From the NCBI GenBank assembly GCA_028278205.1, contig JANQES010000127.1, positions 1-64,000 on the forward strand: 64,000 nucleotides of DNA, given 5' to 3'. Positions within the stretch are counted from its first letter, which is position 1. Every line of letters begins with the position of its first letter. The notes under the pieces were generated by a model, which made no database searches, was not told where the DNA came from, and saw only the letters and a program-made list of their open reading frames with translations. A program made the translations under genes and the position numbers. The stretch comes from Rhodothermales bacterium. GTDB lineage: Bacteria > Bacteroidota > Rhodothermia > Rhodothermales > Bin80. Below, one piece after another: positions 17,973-26,496 of this stretch.

Positions 17973-20507
17973 ATGCGCTTCCCCTTTTCGAAATCGATGG
18001 CGTTGGTCGCGGTTTTCTGGCTTGGGCTGGCGGCGGCCTGCACGCCGGCTGCGGAGCCCGGCCAGCCGGCGTTATCCCTCCAGGTTGAGAGCTGGCCTGA
18101 AACCAGCGGCGGTATGTCCATCGACGCAACCATCGAGGCGCGCATCGACTCCCTGATGGCTATCATGACCGTCGAGGAGATGGTGGCGCAAACCATCCAG
18201 GGAGACATCAATTCCATCACCCCGGGAGACGTTCGCGAATATCGATTGGGCTCGGTGTTGAATGGCGGTAATTCGGCGCCGCGTGCCGACGTGCGGGCGC
18301 CCGCGCCGGAGTGGCTGGTGCTGGCCGATGTCTTTTACGAAGCCTCGACGGATACGTCGGGTGGCGGCGCGGCTATTCCGTTGCTGTGGGGCACCGATTC
18401 CGTCCACGGGCACAACAACGTCATCGGCGCGACGGTTTTTCCGCACAACATCGGCCTGGGCGCGGCGCGCAACCCGGATCTTATCCGCGAGATCGGCGCG
18501 GTGACGGCCCTCGAAACGGTCGTGACCGGGCAGGATTGGACCTTTGCGCCCACGCTGGCCGTCGCCCAGGATGACCGCTGGGGGCGCACCTACGAGAGCT
18601 ATTCGGAAGATCCCGCCATCGTCGCCGAGTATGCCCGCGCGATGGTCGAGGGCATCCAGGGCGCGCTCGGCAGCGAGACGTTGTTTGCTTCCGACAAAGT
18701 CATTGCCACCGCCAAGCATTACCTGGGCGACGGCGGCACCGATGCGGGCAAAGACCAGGGCGATAACCTGGCGAGCGAAGCCGACCTGCGCGACATCCAC
18801 GGCGCGGGCTATCCGCCTGCCGTCGAAGCGGGGGTTCAGGTGGTGATGGCTTCGTTCTCGTCGTGGCGCGGCGAGAAACTCCACGGCAGCACTTACCTGC
18901 TGACCGACGTGTTGAAAGATCGGATGGGCTTCAACGGCTTCGTCGTGGGCGATTGGAACGGCCACGGCCAGGTGCCCGGCTGCCAGACGACGGACTGCGC
19001 CGCCTCGCTCAACGCAGGCGTCGATATGTTTATGGCGCCGGATAGCTGGAAGGGGCTTTATGAAAACACGCTGGCGCAGGTAAAAGCCGGCGAAATCAGC
19101 CAGGAACGTCTTCAGGATGCGGTGCGGCGCATCCTCCGGGTGAAGTTTCGCGTCGGCCTTTTTGAGAAGGAAAAGCCGTCGTCGCGCCCGCTGGCAGGTT
19201 CGTTCGAGCTTTTGGGATCGGCGGAGCATCGCGCGGTGGCGCGGCAGGCGGTGCGCGAATCGCTGGTGTTGCTCAAAAACCAGGGCGGTCTCTTGCCCCT
19301 GCGCGCCGATAGCCGCATCCTCGTAGCCGGCGACGGCGCCGACGATATCGGCAAGCAAAGCGGCGGCTGGACCCTCTCGTGGCAGGGGACTGGCAATTCA
19401 AAGGCTGATTTTCCCAACGGAGAATCCATCTGGGACGGCATCAAAGCCGCCTCCGACGTCGCCGGCGGGCAGGCGGTCTTGAGCCTCGACGGCACGTACG
19501 ACCAGAGGCCCGACGTGGCCATCGTGGTCTTCGGCGAAAATCCCTATGCCGAATTCCAGGGCGACATCCCGGACCTCGACTATCAGCCCGGCAGCGCGAC
19601 CGATCTGGCGTTGTTGCAATCGTTCAAGGCGGCGGGTGTGCCCACCGTGGCGGTCTTTTTGTCCGGCAGGCCGCTCTGGGTCAATCCGGAGATCAACGCC
19701 TCGGACGCCTTTGTGGCGGCCTGGCTGCCCGGCTCCGAAGGCAGCGGCGTGGCCGACGTGCTCCTGCGCAAACCAGACGGATCCATCCATCACGATTTCA
19801 AAGGTAAATTGTCTTTCTCCTGGCCGAAAACAGCCGCACAGACGCCGTTGAACCACCAGGACGAATCCTACGACCCGCTTTTCCCCTTCGGCTACGGCCT
19901 GACTTACGCAGATGAGGGCAACTTGCCCATGCTGGCCGAAGAATCGGGTATCGCCGGGGCGTCCGGCGGCTCAGGCGTCTTTTTTGCCGACGGACAAATC
20001 CCGCAACCCTGGACCCTGCAAGGCGCCGCCGCCGGAGAGACCGTCACGGTGGAAAACGCGTTGACGACGGTGGGCGAGGCGCTCACGATTCGCGCCGTGG
20101 ATCGCTATGCGCAAGAAGATGCCCGGCAGGCTGCGTGGAGCGGCGCGGCAGAAGCGACGCTATCCATCACCGGCGAGGCGACCGATTTCACGCGTGAATC
20201 CAACGGCGATATGGCCGTCTCCGTCGAATACCGCGTCGATGCAGCGCCGGAAGGCCCGGTATTTTTTGTGGTCGAATGCGGGGAAGGCTGTGGCGCGGGG
20301 CGCGACGTAACCTCGTTCTTTGCCGAGGCCACGCCGGGCGAATGGATGCGGTTGGACATCAAATTAAGCTGTTTTGCCACCGAAGGCGCCGACATGGCCC
20401 GGCTCACCTCGCCGTTTGGCATCAAGACGGCAGCGCCCTTTACGGCGCGCTTCGCCAGCATCCGGCTTGTGTCTAACGAGGGCCAGGCCGTGTGCCCCGG
20501 TGAATAG
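17973..20507 (+). CDS. glycoside hydrolase family 3 beta-glucosidase, lipoprotein
   Basis: 844 residues. MRFPFSKSMALVAVFWLGLAAAC is a lipoprotein signal with Cys ~23. The GH3 N-domain (~45-390) contains ATAKHYLGDGGT, KDQGDN and the catalytic nucleophile Asp327 in GDWNGHGQV. The GH3 C-domain (~420-640) ends with FPFGYGLTY. A further ~190-residue C-terminal beta domain follows, as in ExoP-type exo-1,4-beta-glucosidases. It releases glucose from beta-glucans or aryl/alkyl glucosides at the cell surface or in the periplasm. Polarity and position fit a saccharide-utilisation region with GH2 and GH78 downstream. Confidence 0.93.
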   Translation: MRFPFSKSMALVAVFWLGLAAACTPAAEPGQPALSLQVESWPETSGGMSIDATIEARIDSLMAIMTVEEMVAQTIQGDINSITPGDVREYRLGSVLNGGNSAPRADVRAPAPEWLVLADVFYEASTDTSGGGAAIPLLWGTDSVHGHNNVIGATVFPHNIGLGAARNPDLIREIGAVTALETVVTGQDWTFAPTLAVAQDDRWGRTYESYSEDPAIVAEYARAMVEGIQGALGSETLFASDKVIATAKHYLGDGGTDAGKDQGDNLASEADLRDIHGAGYPPAVEAGVQVVMASFSSWRGEKLHGSTYLLTDVLKDRMGFNGFVVGDWNGHGQVPGCQTTDCAASLNAGVDMFMAPDSWKGLYENTLAQVKAGEISQERLQDAVRRILRVKFRVGLFEKEKPSSRPLAGSFELLGSAEHRAVARQAVRESLVLLKNQGGLLPLRADSRILVAGDGADDIGKQSGGWTLSWQGTGNSKADFPNGESIWDGIKAASDVAGGQAVLSLDGTYDQRPDVAIVVFGENPYAEFQGDIPDLDYQPGSATDLALLQSFKAAGVPTVAVFLSGRPLWVNPEINASDAFVAAWLPGSEGSGVADVLLRKPDGSIHHDFKGKLSFSWPKTAAQTPLNHQDESYDPLFPFGYGLTYADEGNLPMLAEESGIAGASGGSGVFFADGQIPQPWTLQGAAAGETVTVENALTTVGEALTIRAVDRYAQEDARQAAWSGAAEATLSITGEATDFTRESNGDMAVSVEYRVDAAPEGPVFFVVECGEGCGAGRDVTSFFAEATPGEWMRLDIKLSCFATEGADMARLTSPFGIKTAAPFTARFASIRLVSNEGQAVCPGE

Positions 20508-20518
20508 ATGCTGGTGGA

Positions 20519-20612
20519 TGAAATAGAACGCGGATGACGCGGGTGATCGCGGATTTATTGACAACCAGATCCGCGATCATCCGCTCAATCTGGGTCATCC
20601 GCGTTCCATTAA
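20519..20612. repeat. AAATAGAACGCGGATGACGCG palindrome, copy 2
   Basis: Starts GAAATAGAACGCGGATGACG and closes with GGTCATCCGCGTTCCATT. It is shorter than the copy at 14697-14816 but has the same order, including a GCGGATTTATT word in the loop. It begins about 12 bases after the GH3 stop codon, where it could serve as a 3' hairpin. Confidence 0.88.
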
Positions 20613-20784
20613 AAAGACTTGCTTCCGTCCTCCAATCAGAAAACCCCCGACTCTCCGCCTCCTCGACTCAACAAATCCCCGCCCCCCAGAGTCCGAGTTT
20701 CACACCGAACACATCAATTTTAGGAATCATTTTTAGCCTTTTCGAATCTATTTTAGACTGGTTGCCTGGCAATCTCAGACTCTC

Positions 20785-21825
20785 ATGAGAAGGCGCGCGT
20801 TCATCCGATGCGGGACCATCATGCTGGCAGGCCTTCTGCCGGCGTGGGCGGCGGTGTCGCTGGTTTGGGCGGCGCCCGACTCGCTCTACTACGAGGCGCG
20901 GCCTGCCATGGGCACCACCGTCGAGGTGTATCTCTACGCCGCCGGCGCCGGGCGCGCAGAGGCGTTGTTCGAAGCGGCCTTCGACGAAGTGGAACGCATC
21001 GAAGCGGCCTTCAGCACCTACCGGCCCACCAGCGAACTCTCGCGCATCAACACCTACGCCGACGCCACGCCTGTCACCACCGACCCGGAAGTCTTTGCCC
21101 TGATCGACCACGCCCTGGCCTACAGCCGGAGCACCGACGGCGCCTTCGACATCACCGTGGGGCGGCTGATGAAAGCGTGGGGATTCTTCCGGGGGCAGGG
21201 CCGGTATCCGTCTCGTGAAGAACTGCTCGAAGCGCGCAAAAAAACCGGATGGGCCTACGTAACGCTCGACTCGACGGCGCGTACGGTGCGGTTTGGGAAG
21301 ATGGGCCTCCAACTCGACGTGGGCGCTATCGGCAAGGGCTATGCTATCGATCAGGTGGCGCGGCTGCTTCGGGCGCAGGGCGTCGAGGCCGCATTGATCG
21401 GCACCGGGCAGAGCAGTTATTATGCCGTTGGGGCGCCGCCGGGCGAGGCCGGCTGGCCGGTCCGGGTGCCAGCGCCCTTCGACCATGCGCAGACGCTTTC
21501 GACCGTCTACCTGCGCGACGCGGCGCTCTCGACCTCCGGCAACTACGAGAAATTTTTCGAGTTGGAAGGCAAGCAGTATTGCCACATCATGGACCCGCGC
21601 ACGGGCCGGCCCGTCGAAGGCATGGTTCAGGTGACGGTCATCGCGCCCAACGCCGCCGACAGCGATGCGCTCGCCACGTCGGTTTTCGTGTTGGGCATCG
21701 ACGCCGGGGCGACGCTGCTCGACGAGCAGGCCGGCACGGCGGCGTTGCTGGTAACCGGGCCGAAGGCGCAGGCGCGCGTCGTCTCGCTGGGCTGGCCTGA
21801 GGAGATCGCGGAAGGGATTCAGTAG
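20785..21825 (+). CDS. apbE: FAD:protein FMN transferase
   Basis: 346 residues. The N-terminus MRRRAFIRCGTIMLAGLL is an export signal, with RRRAF resembling a Tat motif. Family landmarks are AMGTTVEVYLY, AFSTYRPTSELSRIN, LDVGAIGKGYAIDQV (FAD binding), CHIMDPRTGRPVEG, and ADSDALATSVFVLG (Mg-binding Asp and Thr). ApbE transfers FMN from FAD to Thr residues of exported flavoproteins such as Rnf/Nqr subunits and FMN-bind proteins. No such target gene is in the window, so the client is elsewhere. Confidence 0.95.
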   Translation: MRRRAFIRCGTIMLAGLLPAWAAVSLVWAAPDSLYYEARPAMGTTVEVYLYAAGAGRAEALFEAAFDEVERIEAAFSTYRPTSELSRINTYADATPVTTDPEVFALIDHALAYSRSTDGAFDITVGRLMKAWGFFRGQGRYPSREELLEARKKTGWAYVTLDSTARTVRFGKMGLQLDVGAIGKGYAIDQVARLLRAQGVEAALIGTGQSSYYAVGAPPGEAGWPVRVPAPFDHAQTLSTVYLRDAALSTSGNYEKFFELEGKQYCHIMDPRTGRPVEGMVQVTVIAPNAADSDALATSVFVLGIDAGATLLDEQAGTAALLVTGPKAQARVVSLGWPEEIAEGIQ

Positions 21826-21874
21826 GATGAGAGACTATACGTACCTGTTTAGCGTTATGATGTCGAAAAGGCGC

Positions 21875-21958
21875 AGCCTGGGTACATCCCGGTCGCCGAC
21901 CGGGATCAACAGCGCTTCGGGGTCACCGTTTGGTCCGGTTCGGCGACCCGGACGTACA
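21875..21958. repeat. TACATCCCGGTCGCCGACCGGGAT element, copy 1
   Basis: Two inverted units: ATCCCGGTCGCCGACCGGGAT (hairpin) and GGTCCGGTTCGGCGACCCGGAC, joined by about 27 bases ending in CGTTTGGTCC. It is related to 59613-59690 in the same orientation. It lies upstream of the Tat-exported oxidoreductase gene at 22032. Confidence 0.8.
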
Positions 21959-22031
21959 CGGCTCGGTGCTAAACACAGTACCAGAGTATATTCTCTCAGG
22001 AACGTCATTCGAAAAAGAACACGAAGCCATC

Positions 22032-23303
22032 ATGAAAAGGCGAGATTTCATAAAAGCCGCCACAGCCGGTGCTGCCGGTGTGGGCGCGTCGATGATCGGG
22101 CTTGAGGCCGTGGCGCAAACGCTGGAACCGCGTGTGGTCGCGCCGTCCGACGAGATCGTCGTGGGCGTCATCGGTCCTGGCAGCCGGGGTCAATCGTTGA
22201 TGCGGCGGATGCTGCGCGTGCCGGGCGTGCGTATCGGCGCGCTGTGCGACGTCTACGCGCCGCGCCTGACGGAAGGCCGCGAGATCACGGGTGAAGACAC
22301 GCCTGTCTTCGACGACTACCGCCGTATGCTCGACGAAGCCGCCGACCTCGACGCCGTGCTCGTCGCCACGCCGCCGGGCCTGCACGCCGCGCACATGACC
22401 GCCTCGTTGGATCGCGGCCTGCACGTCTACGGTGAAAAAATCATGGGCTTCACGCTGGATGATTGCGACGCCATCGTGGCGGCGGCGCAGTGGTCGGGGA
22501 AGTGGTTTCAGATCGGCCATCAGTACCGCTACGCGCCGTGGTATCGCGAGGCCCTTGAGCGGATCAAAGAGGGCGAGATCGGCACGGTCACGCACATCTT
22601 CGGCTACTGGCATCGCAACTACAACTGGCGGCGGCCCTTGCCCGACCCCACGCTCGAACGTTTCATCAACTGGCGGCTCTACCGCGACACCTCCGCCGGT
22701 CTGCTGGCCGAACTCGGCTCGCACCACATCGACATTGCCAACTGGGTCTTCGACGAGATTCCGGAGTCGGTTATGGGCAGCGGCAGCGTGATGTTTTACC
22801 AGGACGGGCGCAACGTCAACGACAACGTGCAGGCCATCTTTAAGTATCCGGGCGGCGGCACGTTTGTCTTTAGCTCGCTTATTGGCAATCACCTCGTCGG
22901 TTACCAGATCAACATCTACGGCACCGGCGGCACGGTGGCGCTGACGCTTCAGGACGGGGCGTTCTACTACGAGCCGGCGCGCGCCAACTCGGCGGTTCCG
23001 GAGGAACTCATGGAGCGCGGCGTCAACACGTCAGCTTCACTCAGCACCGAGGGCGACATGCCCTACCGGGGGCCGGGCCTCGACATCCAGACTTCCGAGG
23101 CCGACGCCGACCCCAACCTGCTGGCCGTCGCCTCGTTCTTCGACTCAATCCGCGAGAACAAACGCCCCTACGCTGACGAGATCATCGGCTGGAACTCGGC
23201 GGTGCCGGTGGCGCTGGGCAACATGGCCATCCGCTCCACCAGCCACGTCCCCTTCGCCGACCACGTCTCCGCGCCGAGGGTGAATGTGGGGCGGGGGGAG
23301 TAG
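22032..23303 (+). CDS. Tat-exported Gfo/Idh/MocA oxidoreductase
   Basis: 423 residues from the ATG at 22032, which places MKRRDFIKAATAGAAGVGASM as a classic Tat signal at the N-terminus; an earlier in-frame ATG would put ~34 residues of repeat-derived sequence before it. The Rossmann motif is VGVIGPGSRGQS. The usual EKP Lys motif is altered to YGEKIMGFT, with Lys kept but Pro replaced by Ile. The C-domain contains HHIDIANWVFDE. It is probably a periplasmic sugar oxidoreductase with a tightly bound nucleotide, as in glucose-fructose oxidoreductase. The substrate is unknown. Confidence 0.9.
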   Translation: MKRRDFIKAATAGAAGVGASMIGLEAVAQTLEPRVVAPSDEIVVGVIGPGSRGQSLMRRMLRVPGVRIGALCDVYAPRLTEGREITGEDTPVFDDYRRMLDEAADLDAVLVATPPGLHAAHMTASLDRGLHVYGEKIMGFTLDDCDAIVAAAQWSGKWFQIGHQYRYAPWYREALERIKEGEIGTVTHIFGYWHRNYNWRRPLPDPTLERFINWRLYRDTSAGLLAELGSHHIDIANWVFDEIPESVMGSGSVMFYQDGRNVNDNVQAIFKYPGGGTFVFSSLIGNHLVGYQINIYGTGGTVALTLQDGAFYYEPARANSAVPEELMERGVNTSASLSTEGDMPYRGPGLDIQTSEADADPNLLAVASFFDSIRENKRPYADEIIGWNSAVPVALGNMAIRSTSHVPFADHVSAPRVNVGRGE

Positions 23304-23330
23304 AGGGGTTTGAGGATTATTTCTCAGATT

Positions 23331-23506
23331 CTCGTTCCCACGGTCCTCCGTGGGAATGCAGATTAGGGCGCTCTGCGCCCGACATATGCTGTTTTGGAAT
23401 GTAGATCGTAGGGACGAGAAATTTGCTGTTGAGAGGTGCTCCTGCCTCGATTCTCGGACGCAGGAGCGTCCGGTTCTGCATTCCCACGGAGGACCGTGGG
23501 AACGAG
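23331..23506. repeat. 31-bp perfect inverted repeat (TTCCCACGGTCCTCCGTGGGAA) flanking a 114-bp core
   Basis: The left arm at 23331-23361 and the right arm at 23476-23506 are exact reverse complements and each is itself palindromic (CCCACGGTCCTCCGTGGG). The core holds CGCTCTGCGCCCG and CAGGAGCGTCCGG words. It separates two convergent genes. Confidence 0.92.
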
Positions 23507-23574
23507 CATTGAGAGGTGAAGTGGTTTCTCAGAATGACAAGAAAAGGCGTCACCGTCGCATCGAGAGGAACGGG

Positions 23575-24435
23575 CTACACAACTTTTATCGCTGATGATA
23601 ATACACAACTGGTTAAACCAACAATCATTGCGGCTTCCCGTCTTGAGTATTCGGACAATGTGCCACCATGACCTGCGTGATGAGGGGGATGAGTGTAGTG
23701 TAAAAGCACCTCGCGTATAAGCAACTCACGTTCCATCTGGCTCATCTGTCTTCGATTATTTCTATCCGAATAGTTGTCTACTGCATTTCTTGTTTTGCTA
23801 TTCAGGCTCAGGGCTTTCCTGAGGGATTCTAACGCAAGTCTGCATTGTGACACAGCCAGGTTACATTCATTCAAAATAAGTTGTTTTTGAGCCTGCCTAA
23901 GAGCTTCTACAGCATCAGCCAGATCTGGATTATTCGATGCGTCTGGTATGGGTACTTCGAAGAGCAACATGTTAAGGAATCCTGTTCCAGTCAGGACCTT
24001 CAGCCAATCGCTCTGGCTTATGGAAAACAATACCTGATCCTGTAGGCAGACGATGATTGTAGAGGTAGCAACCTCTGCAATAATCTGAAAGTGAAAAGCG
24101 ATTTCCTTTCCGAGACGAAGTGACTCTATTGTCTCTAGCTGTGATGCACTTACGGGTAGAAAGAACTTCAAATCTCCTGACGGATAGTTGAAGTTGCGGA
24201 AGATCACGTGAGTTTGTGGACGAGCAATTCCCAGATAATTGTTGGGATCTTGCTTGTTGCCGAAATATACGTGCGCTATAAAATTGCTTAGCTTGTATGG
24301 GTAATCCTCTTGCTTGTTAATTTTGATCTTGAAGTGGAACGTCAGTCCATAGAATCCCATGCATTTCACGCCGGTAACAGTTGGACTCGGGTGATCAAAT
24401 TTCGCCAAGATTCTATTTTCAAGGTCGAACGACAT
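23575..24435 (-). CDS. AT-rich orphan protein, possible HEPN-like C-terminal helices
   Basis: 286 residues, with base composition clearly poorer in G+C than its neighbours and many A/T-ending codons, so recent transfer is likely. The first ~150 residues look like beta-sheet (FYGLTFHFKIKI, IAFHFQIIAEVATSTIIVCL). The C-terminal ~120 are helical, with NLAVSQCRLALESLRKAL, RELLIREVLLHYTHPPHHAGHG and SRREAAMIVGLTSCVLSSA. That helical pattern resembles HEPN/AbiJ-type domains seen in defence and toxin genes, but I recognise no exact family. It has no export signal, stands alone, and is convergent with the preceding oxidoreductase. Confidence 0.6.
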   Translation of the reverse strand: MSFDLENRILAKFDHPSPTVTGVKCMGFYGLTFHFKIKINKQEDYPYKLSNFIAHVYFGNKQDPNNYLGIARPQTHVIFRNFNYPSGDLKFFLPVSASQLETIESLRLGKEIAFHFQIIAEVATSTIIVCLQDQVLFSISQSDWLKVLTGTGFLNMLLFEVPIPDASNNPDLADAVEALRQAQKQLILNECNLAVSQCRLALESLRKALSLNSKTRNAVDNYSDRNNRRQMSQMERELLIREVLLHYTHPPHHAGHGGTLSEYSRREAAMIVGLTSCVLSSAIKVV

Positions 24436-24651
24436 ATCCTGGGAATAATCTGTTCAAGTGACTACAATATAGAGGCCTGTCTCATGATACACAATGCTGG
24501 CCTGGGCTCTCCCACGTCTGTTCAACGCCCTAAGAAGTCGTGACGTTACTTGTTCTCTTCAAAGGGGATTCGCGGCGAGACTACCACCTCTAGCCGTTCT
24601 CGCTTATCTTCCGAGACTACACACTTCAAGACCAACCCCTCATCAGGAACC

Positions 24652-25989
24652 ATGAAAGGATCGATCAATCGCCGGACGTTTATCAAGCAGGCGGCGGCTG
24701 CGGGCGTCGGACTGGGCGTCATGGGGCATCTTTCGGCGGTGCGCGGCAAGGCCGCGCCGAGCAACAAAATCGTCGCGGGCGTCATGGGCGTCAATGGCCG
24801 GGGGCGGGTGCTGGCCGAGTCGTTCGCCAGTGCCGAAGGCTCGGAAGTGGCCTACATCTGCGACGTCGATACGCGCGCCATCGAGAAGGGCCTAGACGCG
24901 GTCTACAAGAAAAAGTCGAAGGACGCGAAGCCGCCGCAAGGGGTGATGGATTTCCGCCGCATCCTCGACGATCAGGACGTAGACGTGTTGGTGATTGCGG
25001 CGCCGGACCACTGGCACGCGCCGGCCACCATCATGGCCTTGCAAGCCGGCAAACACGTGTACGTCGAAAAACCCTGCGGCCACAACGCGCGCGAGGGCGA
25101 GTTGCTCGTCGAGGCGCAGCAGCGCTACAACCGGGTGGTGCAGATGGGCAACCAGCAACGCTCGGCGCTCGAATCGATCCAGATCATCTTTGCCATCCGC
25201 GAGGGGCTCATCGGCAAGCCGTATTATGGCCGCGCCTGGTACGCCAACACGCGCAAAGGCATCGGTCGCGGCAAGCCGGCGCCGGTGCCGGACTGGCTGG
25301 ATTACGACCTCTGGCAGGGACCTGCGCCGCGCACGCCGTACAAAGACAACGTCATCCACTACAACTGGCACTGGTTCTGGAACTGGGGCACCGGCGAGAT
25401 CTGCAACAACGGCGCCCACGAAATCGACATCTGCCGCTGGGCGCTCGGCGTCGATTATCCCATCCGCGTCACCTCGGCCGGCGGGCGGTACCATTACGAC
25501 GACGACTGGGAGTTCTACGACACGCAGATCGCCTCGTTTGATTTCGAAGACGGCAAGACCATCACCTGGGACGGACGCAGTTGCAACGGGCGGCCCGTCG
25601 AAGGCCGGGGCCGGGGCGCGTCGATCCACGGCGAGCGCGGCACCGTCATCCTCGACCGGCAGGGCTACGTCGTCTATGACCACGACAACAACGAGATCTG
25701 GCGCCGCGTCCGCTCGACGAGCGAGGCTACGCTCGACACACGCGGCGGCGGCGGCCTCACCGACCTGCACATCGTCAACTTCCTCGACGCCATTCGCGAC
25801 GGCGCCCGGCAGCACTCGCCTATCGACGAAGGCCACAAGAGCACGCTGCTGTGCCACCTGGGCAACATCGCCCAACACACCGGGCGGGCGCTCACCTGCG
25901 ATCCCTCCAACGGCCACATCCTCGACGACCCCGAAGCGATGCAACTCTGGGGCCGCTCGTACGAGCCGGGGTGGGAGCCGAAGGTTTAG
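24652..25989 (+). CDS. Tat-exported Gfo/Idh/MocA oxidoreductase
   Basis: 445 residues from the ATG at 24652, chosen for the Tat signal MKGSINRRTFIKQAAAAGVG. Rossmann motif AGVMGVNGRGR; DHWHAPATIMAL and YVEKPCGHNAREGE contain the conserved His and Lys; WNWGTGEICNNGAHEIDICRW lies in the substrate domain. The length and C-terminus (YEPGWEPKV) match the subgroup common in Planctomycetes and Bacteroidota saccharide loci. It probably acts on sugars in the periplasm. It is followed by a symporter pair, so import of its product is plausible. Confidence 0.9.
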   Translation: MKGSINRRTFIKQAAAAGVGLGVMGHLSAVRGKAAPSNKIVAGVMGVNGRGRVLAESFASAEGSEVAYICDVDTRAIEKGLDAVYKKKSKDAKPPQGVMDFRRILDDQDVDVLVIAAPDHWHAPATIMALQAGKHVYVEKPCGHNAREGELLVEAQQRYNRVVQMGNQQRSALESIQIIFAIREGLIGKPYYGRAWYANTRKGIGRGKPAPVPDWLDYDLWQGPAPRTPYKDNVIHYNWHWFWNWGTGEICNNGAHEIDICRWALGVDYPIRVTSAGGRYHYDDDWEFYDTQIASFDFEDGKTITWDGRSCNGRPVEGRGRGASIHGERGTVILDRQGYVVYDHDNNEIWRRVRSTSEATLDTRGGGGLTDLHIVNFLDAIRDGARQHSPIDEGHKSTLLCHLGNIAQHTGRALTCDPSNGHILDDPEAMQLWGRSYEPGWEPKV

Positions 25990-26053
25990 CAGACTATCAA
26001 CCGTCGTCAATAGGTCTCTTGGACACCGGTGGATACGACGTAGCGATTTGGAG

Positions 26054-26150
26054 CGGGGGAGAGGGTGAGTGGGGGAAAGGGAGAAAATCATTTCTTCCCC
26101 CCTTTCTCCCTCTCTCCCTCTCTTCCTCTCTCCCTTTCACCCTTTCTTAA
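26054..26150. repeat. purine/pyrimidine palindrome built from TCTCCCTC words
   Basis: GGGGGAGAGGGTGAGTGGGG on the left mirrors CTCTCCCTC/CTCTTCCTC/CTCTCCCTTTC words with 8-base period on the right. Similar arrays occur at 3980-4046 and 39255-39332. It abuts the small membrane-protein gene at 26162. Confidence 0.8.
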
Positions 26151-26161
26151 CCTCCAATCCT

Positions 26162-26377
26162 GTGCAAAACAAGAAAACCCTCTACTGGCGTTTGTGCTGC
26201 GGGGCCATGGTGGTGCTCTCGGTGCTCACGTTTACGCCGCTTGTGATTCCGGCAGGTCGCTACGAGCCGATGCTGGCCGGCGTGCCGCTGACCTTGTGGG
26301 CCGGCATCGCCATTGCCGTGGCGATGGTGGCGCTGACGCTTGTCGGCACCTACGTTCATCCGGATAGTGGCGAATAG
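26162..26377 (+). CDS. small two-helix membrane protein, likely symporter partner
   Basis: 71 residues from the GTG at 26162, chosen because upstream codons translate the TCTCCC repeat. There are two hydrophobic segments (CCGAMVVLSVLTFTPLVI and LWAGIAIAVAMVALTLVG) with PAGRYEPMLAGVP between. Small proteins of this type (DUF3311/DUF997-like) commonly precede sodium:solute symporters and act as a second subunit. The symporter gene follows 119 bases downstream. Confidence 0.55.
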   Translation: MQNKKTLYWRLCCGAMVVLSVLTFTPLVIPAGRYEPMLAGVPLTLWAGIAIAVAMVALTLVGTYVHPDSGE

Positions 26378-26495
26378 CGAGTGGCCAATGGCCAAGGGGG
26401 AAGGAGGTAGACCATTCGCCATTCCCTATTTCCTGCTCGCCATTCGCTACTCGCCATTCCCCACTCGCTATTCCCCATTCGCCATTCCCTACGCA
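26378..26495. repeat. heptamer array TTCGCCA/TTCCCCA/CTCGCTA
   Basis: About twelve 7-base words of the form [CT]TCGC[CT]A or [CT]TCCC[CT]A run from about 26408 to 26493, with partial mirror words GCGAGTGGCCAATGG at 26378-26398. It fills the space between the small membrane protein and its symporter. Confidence 0.85.
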
Positions 26496-26496
26496 C

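Noticed and set aside
23331..23506. Inverted repeat considered as an insertion sequence
   Set aside because: The core is only 114 bases, with no transposase and no obvious target duplication.
26378..26495. Tandem words considered as a CRISPR array
   Set aside because: Units are only 7 bases with no unique spacers, and no cas genes are nearby.
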